64,000 bases of DNA from Theropithecus gelada (lineage: Eukaryota > Chordata > Mammalia > Primates > Cercopithecidae), in contig NC_037674.1 of NCBI RefSeq assembly GCF_003255815.1, positions 18,928,856 to 18,992,855 of the forward strand, written 5' to 3'. The translations under genes were made by a program, and so were the position numbers. A model generated the notes under the pieces. That model made no database searches. It worked only from the letters and a program-made list of their open reading frames with translations, and was not told the DNA's origin. Below are positions 25,034 through 37,000 of the stretch, in pieces. Numbering within the stretch: position 1 is the stretch's first letter; each line of letters starts with the position of its first letter.

Positions 25034-28000
25034 TAGTAGAGACAGGGTTTTACCATGTTGGCCAGGCTGGTCTCGAACTCCTGACCTTGTGAGCTGCCTG
25101 CCTCAGCTTCCCAAAGTGTTGGGATTACAGGCGTGAGCCACCACGCCGGCCCAGCGTTTTTTTGTTGTTGTTCTTTTTTTTAAATTTTTTGTAGAGACAG
25201 GGTTTCTCCATGCTGATCAGGCTGGTCTTGAACTCGTGAGCTTAAGCAGCTTAAGCAGTCAGCCTCCCAAAGTGTTGGGATGACAGGTGTGAGCCACTGC
25301 ATCCGGCGCCGGCATTGTTTTATTTTTATTTTTATTTTATTTTATTTTTTTTTTGAGACGGAGTCTCGCTCTGTCGCCCAGGCTGGAGTGCAGTGGCCGA
25401 ATCTCAGCTCACTGCAAGCTCCACCTCCCGGGTTTAAGCCATTCTCCTGCCTCAGCCTCCCGAGTAGCTGGGACTATAGGCGCCTGCCACCTCGCCCGGC
25501 TATTTTTTTGTATTTTTTAGTAGAGACGGGGTTTCATCGTGTTAGCCAGGATGGTCTCGATCTCCTGACCTCGTGATCCTCCCGTCTCGGCCTCCCAAAG
25601 TGCTGGGATTACAGGCTTGAGCCACCGCGCCCGGCCCTCAGCCTCCCAAAGTGCTGGAATTACAGGCATGAACCACCGCACCTGGCCTTCCTTAATTTCT
25701 TTCAGCAATGTTTTGTAGTTTTTGGTGTACAAATCTTTTAACTTCTTGGTTAAATTTGTTCCCAAGCATTTTATTCTTCTGAATGCTACGGAAAATAGAA
25801 CTGTTTTTATGATTTCCTTTTTCAGTTGTTCATTGCTGGTGTATATAAACACAATCAGGCCAGACACCGTGGCTCATGCCTATAATCCCAGCACTTTGGG
25901 AGGCCGAGGTGACAGGATCACTTGAAGCCAGGAGTTCGAGAACAGCCTAGTCAATATGGCAATACCCTGTCTCTACAAAAAATTAGTCAGTTGTGGTGGC
26001 ACATGCCTGTGGTCCTACCTACTTCGGAGGCTCAGGTGGGAGGATCACTTGAGCCTGGGAGGCAGAAGTTTCAGTGAGCTGAGATCATGCCAGTGCACTC
26101 CAGCCTGGGCAACACAGCAAGACCCTGTCTTAAAAAAATCTTTACACAAATTTTTTAAAAATTAATTTTAAAAGCCTGGGCAGTGGCTTATGCCTATAAC
26201 CCCAGAACTTTGGGAGGCTGAGGTAGGAGGATCACCTGAGCCCAGGAATTCAAGACCAGCCTGGGCAACATGGCAAAACCCCATCTCTACAAAAAGTACA
26301 AAAATTAGCTGGATGTGGTGGTATATGCCTATAGTCCCAGCTACTTGGGAGGATAAGGTGGAAGGATTGTTGCAGCACAGGAGGTCAAGGCTGCAGTGAG
26401 CCATGATGGCACAACTGCACTCAAGCCTGGGTGACAGAATAAGACCCTATCTCAGCAAAAAATTATTTTATAGAAATGAGGTCTTGCTATGTTGACCACA
26501 CTGGTCTTGAACTCCTGGCCTCAAGTCATCTCCCGCCTCAGCCTCTCAAAGTGCCAGGATTATAGGTACAAGCCACTGAGCCTGGCCCACAAGGTTTTTG
26601 TGAGTTGATCTTTCTTTTTTCTTTTTTTTCTTTTTTCTTTTTTTTTGAGACAGGGTCTTGCTCTGTAACCCAGGCTAAAGTACAGTGATGTGATCACCAG
26701 TCACTGCAATCTTGACCTCCTATACTCAAGCTATCATCCTCCCTCAGCCTCCCAATTAGCTGGGACTACAGGTGCGTGCCAACATGCCTGGCTACTTTTT
26801 AAATTTTTTTTTTGTAGAGACAGTATCTCCCTATGTTGTCCAGGCTTGTCTCAAACTCCAGGGCTCAAGTGATCCTGCCATCTCAGCTTCCCAAAATGCT
26901 GAGATTACAGGCATGAGCCACTGCGCCCAGTCTGAGTTCATCTTGTACCCTGCAACTCTGCTAAATTTGTTCATTAGTTTTAATAGCCGTTTCTTTTTTA
27001 TTTTTATTTATTTTTTTTGAGACTTCTTTGTGATTTTATATATGGGACCATGTCCTCTGTGAACAGAGATACTTTTAATTCTTCCTTTTCGATATTTTTT
27101 TTTTTTTCTTGCCTAAAACTCCTGGTACGATATTGAATAGCAGTGGTTGAAGCTGGCATCTTTGTCTTGTTCCAAATCTTGGAGGGAAAGCCTTTAGTGT
27201 TTCACTACTGAGTATGATGTGTGCTTTGGCTTTCATAAATGCCCTTTATCATGTTCATGAAGTTCCCTTCCATTCCTAGTTTGCTGAGTGTTTTTATCAT
27301 GAAAGGGTGTTGGATTTTGTCAAATGTTTTTCTGTGTCAACTTAGATGATCGTGTTTTTTTTTTCTCTTTCTAATAATGTAGCGTATTACAATGACCAGT
27401 TTTCTTGTATTGAATCACTCTCGCATTCCTGAGATAAATCTCACTAGCCTTGGTGTATAATTCTTTTATTGTGCTGTCGGATTTGGTTTGCTAGCATTTT
27501 GTTCAATACTTTTGCCTCTATAATTAAGGGATATTGGTTTCTTCTCCTACAGTGTCATTGTCTGAAATGTGGTATCTGGCCTCAAGAAAATGTTTCCTTC
27601 TCTTCAGTTTTTTTGGAAGAGCGTGAGTAGACTGGGTTACTTCTTTAAATATGTGGTAGAATTCACCAGTGAAGTCATCTGGTTTTAGACTTTTTGTTGT
27701 TTGAAGGTTTTTGTTACTAATCTTTTTTGGCTGGGCGCACTGGCTCACACCTATAACCCCAGCACTTTGGGAGGCCAAGGCAGGTGAATCACTTGAGGCC
27801 AGAAGTTCAAGACTAGCCTGGCCAACATGGTGAAACCCTGTCTCTACCAAAAATACAAAAATTAGCTGGGTGTGGTGGCGGGCGCCTGTAATCCCAGCTA
27901 CTTGGAAGGCTGAGACAGGAGAATCGTTTGAATGTGGGAGGCAGAGGTTGCAGTGAGCTGAGATGATGCCACTGCACTCCACTCCAGCCTAGGCAACAGA

Positions 28001-31000
28001 GCAAGACTGTCTCAAAAAAAAAAAAAAAAACCCACACTAATAACACTAATAATAATAATTTAATTTTTTCCTTGTTAAAGGTATGTTCAGACTTTCTACT
28101 TTTGATTCAGTTTTTGTAGATTTGTGTGTTTCTAGGAATTCATCCATTTCAACTAGCTTATCTAATTTGTTGGCATACAATTGTTCATAGTACTCTCTTA
28201 TAATCCTTTTTATGTCTTCAAAATCAATAGCAACGTCCCTGCTTTTATTCCTGATCTGAGTTATTTGCATTTTCTCTCTCTTCTTCTCAGTCTAGCTAAA
28301 GGTTTGCCAATTTTGTTAATCTTTTCAAAGAACCAACTTTTAGTTTCATTGATTCTTCTATTGTTTTTCTTTTTTCTTTATCTCCACTCTAATTTTTATT
28401 TCCTTCTTTTTTTTTTTTTTTTTTTTTTTGAGATGGTCTCTCTCTGTCACCCAGGCTGCAGTGCAATGGGTTGACATCGGCTCACTGCAACCTCCGCCTC
28501 CCAGGTTCAAGTGATTCTCCTGCCTCAGCCTCCTGAGTAGCTGGGACTATAGGCGCATGCCACCACGCCAGGCTAATTTTTTTTTTTTTGTATCTTTAGT
28601 AGACATGGAGTTTCACCATGTTGGCCAGGCTGGTCTCGAACTCCTGACCTCATGATCCACCCATCTCGACCTCCCAAAGTGCTGGGATTACAGGCATGAG
28701 CCACCACGCCTGGCTCCTTTTGCTTTTTGAGTTTAGTTTACTCTTCTTTTTCTAGTTCCATAAGGTATAAATTAGATTATTGATTTCAGATTATTTTTTC
28801 TTTCTTTTTTTTTCTTTTTCTTTTTTTTTGAGACAGGGGTCTCTCTCTACCACCCAGGCTAGAGTGCAATGGTACAATCTCAGCTCAATGCAACCTCTCC
28901 CTTCCAGGCATAAGCTCTCCTCCCACCTCAGCCTCCCAAGCACCCGGGATTACGGGTATGCACCACCACACTTGCCTAATTCTAACGTTTTTCTGTAGAG
29001 ATGAAGTCTCACTATATTGCCCAGACTGGTCTTGAACTATTGGGCTCAAGCGATCCTCCCACTTTGGCCTCCCAAAGTGTTGGGATTACAAATGTGAGCC
29101 ACTACACCTGGCCTTTTTTAAAAATTTAAATATTTATAGCTATAAAGTTCTCTCTGAGCACTAATTTTGCTGCATCCCATACCATCTGGTATGTTTTCAT
29201 TTTCATTCATCTCAAAGTATAATCTAATTTCCCTTGTGATTTCTTCTTTGACTCATTCGTCATTTAAGAGTATGTTGTTGGCTGGGCACAGTGGCTCATG
29301 CCTGTAATCCTAGCACTTTGGGAGACCGAGGCCAGCAGATCTCTTGAGCTCAGCCTGGGCAACATGGTGAAACTCTGTCTCTACAAAAAAAAAAAAAAAA
29401 AAAGCAAAAAAAAAGCAAAAATTAGCTGGTTGTGGTGGTGTATGCCTGTAGTCCAGCTACTCAGGGGGTGAGTAGCTGGAGGTTGAGGTTGCAGTGAGCC
29501 ATGACCATACCACTGCACTCCAGCCTGGGTGACAGAGTGAGACGCTGTCTCAAAAAAAAGAACAACAACAAAAAAACTATGTTGTTTCACCCACAAAAAT
29601 TAAAAATAAAAATGGAGGCCAGGCGTGGTAGCTCACACCTGTAATCCCAGAACTTTGGAAGGCCGAGGCAGGTGGATCACCTGAGGTCAGGAGTTTGAGA
29701 CCAGCCTGGCCAACATGGTGAAACCTCGTCGCTATTAAAAATACAAAAATTACTTGGGCATGGTGGCACGCACCTGTAGTCCCAGCTACTCGGGAGGTTG
29801 AGGTGGGAGAATCACTTAAATGCAGGAGGTTGCAGTGAGCCGAGATCTTGCCATTGCACTCCAGCCTGGACGACAGAGTGAGAATCTGTCTCAAAAAAAT
29901 AAAAAGGAAAAAGAATATGTTGTTTAATTTCTATATTTGTGAATTTTCCAGTTTTCTGTTATTAATTCTAGCATCACTCCATGGTGGTTGGAGAAGATCT
30001 TTTGTATGATTTCAACGTTTTAAAATTTATGGAGACTTGTTTTGTGGCCTAACATATGGTCTATCCTGGAGGATATTTCATGTACCTGTGAGAAGCATCT
30101 GCATTCTGCAGTTGTTGGATGGAATGGTCTATATATGTCTGTTAGGTCTAGTTGTTTTGTAGTGTTCTAGTTCCTTACTAATTTTCTTCTTCTTTTTTTT
30201 TTTTAATAGAGACGGGATGTCACTCTGTCACCCAGGCTGGAGTACAGTGGCACAATCACAGCACACTACAACAGCCTTGACTTCCTGGGCTCAAGGAATC
30301 CTCTCACCCTAGCTCCATGGGTAGCTGGGACTACAGGCATGTGCCACCATGCCCAATTAATTTTTTAATTTTTTGTAGAAACAGGGTCTCACTATGTTAC
30401 CCAGGCTGGTCTCAGATTCCTAGACTTAAGCGATATGCCTATTTGTCCTGTCTTGTCCTCCCAAAGTGCTGGGATTTCCTTACTAATTTCCTCTTTTTTT
30501 TTTCTTTTGAGATGGAGTCTCACTCTGTCGCCCAGGCTGGAGTGCAGTGGCACGATCTCGGCTCACTGTAAGCTCCACCTCCCAGGTTCACGCTATTCTC
30601 CTGCCTCAGCCTCCTGAGTAGCTGGGACTACAGGAGCCTGCCACCACGTCTGGCTAATTTTTTTGTATTTTTAGTAGAGATAGGGTTTTACCATGTTAGC
30701 CAGGGTGGTCTCGATCTCCTGACCTCGTGATCCACCTGCCTCTGCCTTCCAAAGTGCTGGGATTACAGGTGTGAGCCACCACACCCGGCCATTTTCTTAC
30801 TAATTTTCTGATGAGTTGTTCTGTCCATTGTTAAAAGTGAGTATTGGCTGGGCACAGTGGCTCATGCCTGTAATAATAGCATTTTGGCTGAGGCAGGAGG
30901 ATCACTTAAACCCAGGAGGTCAAGGCTGCAGTGAACTGTGATCACACCACTCCAGCCTGAGTAACAGAGTAAGACTCTGTCTCTAAAAATAAAATAAATA

Positions 31001-34000
31001 AAAGTAGGTATTGAAGTCTCCAACTACTATTGCAGAATTCTTCCTTCAATTCTGTCAGTGTTCGCATCATGTATTTTGGGGCTCCGTTATTTGGTATGTA
31101 CGTGTTTATAATTGTTTTATCTTCCAACAAATTGACCTCATTATCAATATATGACTTTCTCTTACCTGTAACAACTCTTTTTTAAAGAGACAGGGTCTTG
31201 CTATGTTCCCCAGTTGGAGTACTCCTGGGCTCAAGCAATCCTCCCACTTCAGCCTCCCAAGTAACTAAGACTGCAGGTATGCACCTGTGCACCCAGCTTC
31301 CCTTGTAACAATTTTTTACTTAAAGACTATTTTGTCTAATATTGGTATAGCTACTTCAGCTCTCTTTTGGTTACTATTTGCATAAAATAGCTTTTTCTAT
31401 CCTTTTACTTTCAACCTATTTGTGTCTTTGGACCTAATGTGAGACTCTTGTCAAATATAAGACACCTGGTATACACACACACGCGCAAGCAAAGGTGGAA
31501 ATCTGTTAGAAAACAAAACAACATGAGAGAATATTACTAAAATTAGTTAAAGGTATAAGTTGGAAGTCTGTCTTATTAGACTTTTGTTTATAATTATAAT
31601 TGATATTATAATTATAATTAAATATTGACATTGTTAGAGTAAATAATATATATATATTTTTGAGACAGAGTTTCGCTCTTGTCACCTAGGCTGGACTGCA
31701 GTAGCACGATCTCAGCTCACTGCATCCTCCGCCTCCCAAGTTCAAGGGATTCTACTGCCTCAGCCTCCCGAGTAGCTGGGATTACAGGTGCCTGCCACCA
31801 TGCCTGGCTAATTTTTGTATTTTTTAGTAGAGACAAGGTTTCACCATGTTGGCCAGGCTGGTCTTGAACTCCTGATCCACCCTCCTCGGCCTCCCAAAGT
31901 ACTGGGATTATAGGCGTGAGCCACCATGCCCAGGCGTTAAGAGTATAAACTATAAATTAATAAATTAAAAACATAAAACACTACTATATTTTCCTAAATG
32001 TTGATTGCTTTTCTTCTGCTCACCTTATTACAATAGTCTTGCAATGAGAAAACTGTTGGAGTTTTCTATTTTTATTTATTTATTTTTAAGACAAGGTCTC
32101 AGTCTGTCACCCAGGCTGGAGTGCAGTGGCACAGTCTCGGTTCACTGCAACCTCCACCTCCCAGGCTCAGGTGATCCTCCCACTGCAGCCTTCCAAATAG
32201 CTGGGACCCCAGGTGCATGCCACCATACCTGGCTAATTTTTTTTTTTTTGGTAGAGATGGGGTTCTGCCATGTTGCCCAGACTGATCTTGAACTCTTGAA
32301 CTCAAGTGATCTGCCAGCCTCAGCCTCCCAACGTGCTGGGATTATAGGTGTGAGCCACCAAGACTGGCTGAATTTTTGTTTGTTTAATTTTTATTTTTTT
32401 AGAGATAGAGTCTCACTGTGTCACCCAGGCTGGAGTGTAGTGGCACGATCTTGGCTCACTGCAACTTCCACCTCCCCAGTTCTAGCAATTCTCCTGCCTC
32501 AGCCTCCTGAGTAGCTGGGATTACAGATGTGCACCACCACACCCAGCTAACTTTTTTCTATTTTTAGTAGAGATGGATTTCACCACATTGGCCAGGCTGG
32601 TCTCAAACTCCTGAGCTCGGGCAATCCACCCGCCTTGGCTTCTCAAAGTGCTAGGATTGCAGGCGTTAGCCACCGCGCCTGGCCTTAAAATTTTGACTGT
32701 AAGTAATATTGCATTTTCTATAAAAACATTTAAGAATTGCAAATTAGAAAATAAACCAATTCAACTTTAAATAAATAAATAGAGTCTCTTGTAGACACTT
32801 TAAAAAGTGCATTGTGGGCCGGGCGTGGTGGCTCATGCCTGTAATCCCAGCACTTTGGGAGGCCGAGGCAGGCAGATCACAAGGTCAAGAGATTAAGACC
32901 ATCCTGGCCAACATGGTGAAACCCCGTCTCTACTAAAAAATACAAAAATTGACTGGGTATGGTGGCACGCACCTGTAGTCCCAGCTATTCGGGAGGCTGA
33001 GGCAGGAGAACTGCCTGAAGCTGGGAAGTGGAGGTTGCAGTAAGCCAAGATTGTGCCATTGCACTCCAGCCTGGCAACAGAGCGAAACTCCATCTCAAAA
33101 AAAAGAAAAAAAGAAAAAAAAAAGTGCATTCTGGCCGGGTGTGGTGGCCCACACCTGTAACCCTAGCACCTCTGGGAGGCCGAGGTGGGTGGATCGCCTG
33201 AGGTCAGGAGTTCGAGACCAGCCTGGCCAACATGGCGAAATCCCATCTCTACTAAAAATACAAAACTTAGCTGGACATGGTGGCACTCCAGCCTGGGTGA
33301 CAGAGTGAAACTCCATCTCAAAAAAAAAAAAAAAAAAAAAAGTGCATTCTGAGACCAGGCACAGGTTGTTCATTTGCCTTACAATGTTTTTAAGGAATGC
33401 TCTCTGCACAGCCACTTTTCTGCCCTGAGTTAGAGTTAGACAAAACAAAGGTAGGCACTTTGTGTCAATCCTTCAAGTAGCCCACCAACAAATTAGAACA
33501 GACAAAATTCTTTGAGAATAAGGTCTTCTCTGCTCCCTCTGGAACCAGGAACCAGGGTCCTACATTGAGAACATGGGCTGCCATCTTCAAGAGTACAACC
33601 AAGCCAGGGAGGCGGGGTGGGGCAAGAGTGAGTAAAAATGCTGCAAAGCTTTTCTGCCATTTTTAGGTTGCCTCTTCCTGGATTCAGCATTCTCCTGGTT
33701 ACTGCAAATCTTTTACTATTCTCCAGAGTTCTCAAAATGTTGGTTCTGACAGTTTCTTCTTACTTTTTGGTGTTTCTGTGGATGAACAAGCCCTTAGAGT
33801 TACCTACCACATGATTTAATTTTTACATTTAGATTTCTGATCCATATGGAGTTTATCCTAGTATACAGTGTGGGTTCAATTTTAATTGTTGTCAAATGGC
33901 TATTCAATTACCCCCAGTCTATTTACTAAAAAGTCTTTCTGGATGGGTGTGGTGGCTCACACCAGTAATCCCAGCACTTTGGGAGGCTGAGGCGGGTGGA

Positions 34001-37000
34001 TCACCTGAGGTCAGGAGTTCAAGACCAGCCTGGGCAACATGGCAAAACCCCATCTTTACTAAAAATACAAAAATTAGCCAGGCGTGGTGGCTGGTGCCTG
34101 TAATCCCAGCTACTCAGGAGGCTGAGGCAGGGAGAACTGCTTGAACCCGAGAGACGGAGGTTGCAGTGAACTGAGATCCTGCCACTGCACTCCAGCTTGG
34201 GTGAGAGAGTGAGACTCTGTCTCAAAAAAAGTCTTTCTGTCATACTTGTAACGCCAGTGCTTTGAGAAGCCAAGGCAAGAGGATGGTTTGAGCCCAGGAG
34301 TTCCCGACTGCAGTGAACTATGATCACAAAAATCAAAACTAAAATGACGTTTTATAGAATGATTTAAAATGTGGTAGGGCTAGTATTTGCTTGTATTTGC
34401 TTGCTCTTCTTTTCAGGGTTTTCTTCACTTCTCTCTCTCTCTCTTTTTTCTGTGGTAGAATCTTACTCTGTCCACCCAGGATGGAGCACAGTGGTGTGAT
34501 CATAGCTCACCGCAGCCTTGAACTCCTGGGTTCAAGTGATCCTCCCGCTTCAACATCCCAAGTAGATGAGACTACAGGCACACACCACCATGCATAGCTT
34601 TTTTTTTTTCCCGGAGAGATGGGGATCTCACTATGTTGCAGAGGCTAGTCCTTTTTTTTTTTGAGATGGAGTCTCGCTCTGTCACCCAGGCTGAAGTGCA
34701 GTGGCGCGATCTTGGCTCACTGCAAGCTCCACCTCCCAGGTTCATGCCATTCTCCTGCCTCAGCCTCCCAAGTAGCTGGGACTACAGGCACCCACCACCA
34801 CGCCCGGCTAATTTTTTGTATTTTTAGTAGAGACGGGGTTTCAGCATGTTAGCCAGGATGGTCTCGATCTCCTGACCTTCTGATCTGCCCATCTCGGCCT
34901 CCCAAAGTTCTGGGATTACAGGTGTGAGCCACTGCACCTGGCCTGCACAGGCTAGTCTTGAACTCCTGGCCTCAGCAATCCTCCTGCCTCAGCCTCAAGA
35001 GTTGCTGGGATTACAAACGTGAGCCACTGCACCCAACTCACTCTTCACTGTTCTTGCTTATTTTTCAATGAAAACTTCAGAAGTGATTTGATTTTAGAAA
35101 AACCATATTTTTATTGGGATTATGTTGAATTAATTATCTTAGGAAGGAGTGATATTTCTATGATGTTTAATTGGCCTACGCAATTATCCTTTTTTTTTTT
35201 TCTTTTTTTTTTTGAGATGGAGTCTCGCTCTGTCACCCAGGCTGGAGTGCAGTGGCATGATCTTGGCTCACAGCAACCTCCGCCTCCCGGGCTCAAGTAA
35301 TTCTCCTGCCTTAGACTCCCAAGTAGCTGGGACTACAGGCACATACCACCATGCTCGGCTAATGTTTGTTTTTTTTGTTTTTTTTTGTTTTTGTTTTTTT
35401 GTTTTTTGTTTTTTGAGATGGAGTCTCACTCTGTTGCCAGGCCGGAGTGTAGTGGCATGATCTTGGCTCACTGCAACGTCTGCCTCCCAGGTTCAAGCGA
35501 TTCTCCTGCCTCAGCCTCCTAAGTAGCTGGGACTACAGGTGCACATCACCATGCCCATCTAATTTTGGTATTTTTAGTACAGACAGGGTTTCACCATGTT
35601 GGCCAGGATGGTCTCTATCTCTTGACCTTGTGATCCGCCCACCTAGCCCTGCCAAAGTGCTGGGATTACAGGCGTGAGCCACTGCACCCGGCCGTATTTT
35701 TTTTTTTTTCAGTAGTGACAGGGTTTCGCCATGTTGGCCAGGCTTGTCTCAAACTCCTAACCTCAGGTGATCCACCTGCCACGGCCTCCCAAAGTGCTGG
35801 AATAACAGACACGACCCACCACGCCCAGCCACTAATTATACATTTTTAAGGGTACTTCTGTGTCATTGTAGATTGCCTAACTAGCTTTTTAATTTACTAC
35901 TTTCTTATATTCTAGGAAGCATGGGCATGGGGGCAGATAGAAGGGTAAAAAATAAGAGTATCCATACCTGCAGATGCCTGTGCCTGGGCATCAGTGTGGC
36001 GCTGGCAGACTCTACTCAAGAATTCACTCACTTGACGTAGGGAAAGGGCATTATGCAGTGTTTCCAGAGGGTAGATGGTAGGCACCATGGAACACCCTTC
36101 AAATCCTGTTTGAAAAGAGATGGGCAAAGTCAATGTTATTCCTGCCAGATATACCCCAACTGGCCAAGGAAGCATGGAGAGTCCCTGAGAACCATCAGGA
36201 GAGTCCGTGGCTTTTGGAGTGTGGGGTATCCAAGACTCTTAGGAGAGGGAACTCTTTAGAGCCCCTAGGGGAGTCTCTTTTTCTCACCTTCAGATTTCCT
36301 AAAACATCTACCTGCTAAGGCCTCCAGGTAAATCAAATCACCTCTTATGCTACCTATGGAGAGCTTGCAATGTCCCATGGAAAAATAAACAGAATCCCAG
36401 TAGGGTAAGCACCAACATTGTCCTCACACTTTCTGGGGGAATAAAACAAGGATCCAGAGGTAAGGGGTGAAACTGCAGATCTAACATGAGATAGGGAGGT
36501 CAGGGAACTGGGAAGAAACAGCAGATTTCGGGTATCATGAATAAGAGAACCAGATTAAGGAGAAGGACATGGAATCTGAGAAGGGGTTCATGCAAATTTA
36601 GGATGTCGGTAGAAAGGCTAGAATACTTGGATGCAAACTGGAGGGCATGCAATACACATGAAGCTCAGCCCAGGAAAACCACATGCATGAACAGGATGGG
36701 GATGGAAGTTCTTTCTTGATAGTTTCCATCACATCAAAGCTTCACCCTTCTGATCTACTGGAAAACCCCAGACTTGCTAGGATCTTTGTACTTCATCAGA
36801 AAAATGAGGCAAATGCCCTAGAAAAAAGAAAAAGCACTGATTTTCTGCTCGAAACTCAAGAATTCCAATGTAGGTCTATCAGTATGGGTAGGGCCAAGGG
36901 TAAACATAAACATGTAACCCTAATACTAGGCACTGGTGATGGAAAAAATGTCCCCAATGGAGGATCAAGAAAAACACATCCCAACCACTTTCTCAGTCCC

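Larger units (their letters stand above)
21791..31445 (-). mobile_element. Long ancient L1M (L1MA/MB-like) LINE, 3' end at left, broken by many Alus
   Basis: The gaps between Alus give, in correct order, the antisense of an L1. The 3' end 'tgaggtgaaatccacataacataaaagttaacc' (21801) is followed by the ORF2 3' region (23305-24740, 25690-25860), the reverse-transcriptase part (26935-27725, 28040-28410, 28715-28800), and upstream ORF2 (29110-29280, 29915-30190, 31005-31160, 31305-31445). It is heavily mutated and non-coding. It lies in the same sense as PPIP5K1. Confidence 0.85.
33785..35910 (-). mobile_element. Second decayed L1 fragment, broken by Alus
   Basis: 33785-33935, 34340-34440, 35040-35185 and 35840-35905 read as antisense L1 ORF2 3' text ('tctgatccatatggagtttatcctagtatac', 'attgggattatgttgaatta'). 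They match the same part of L1 as 24.2-24.7 kb, so this is a separate copy. Confidence 0.65.
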
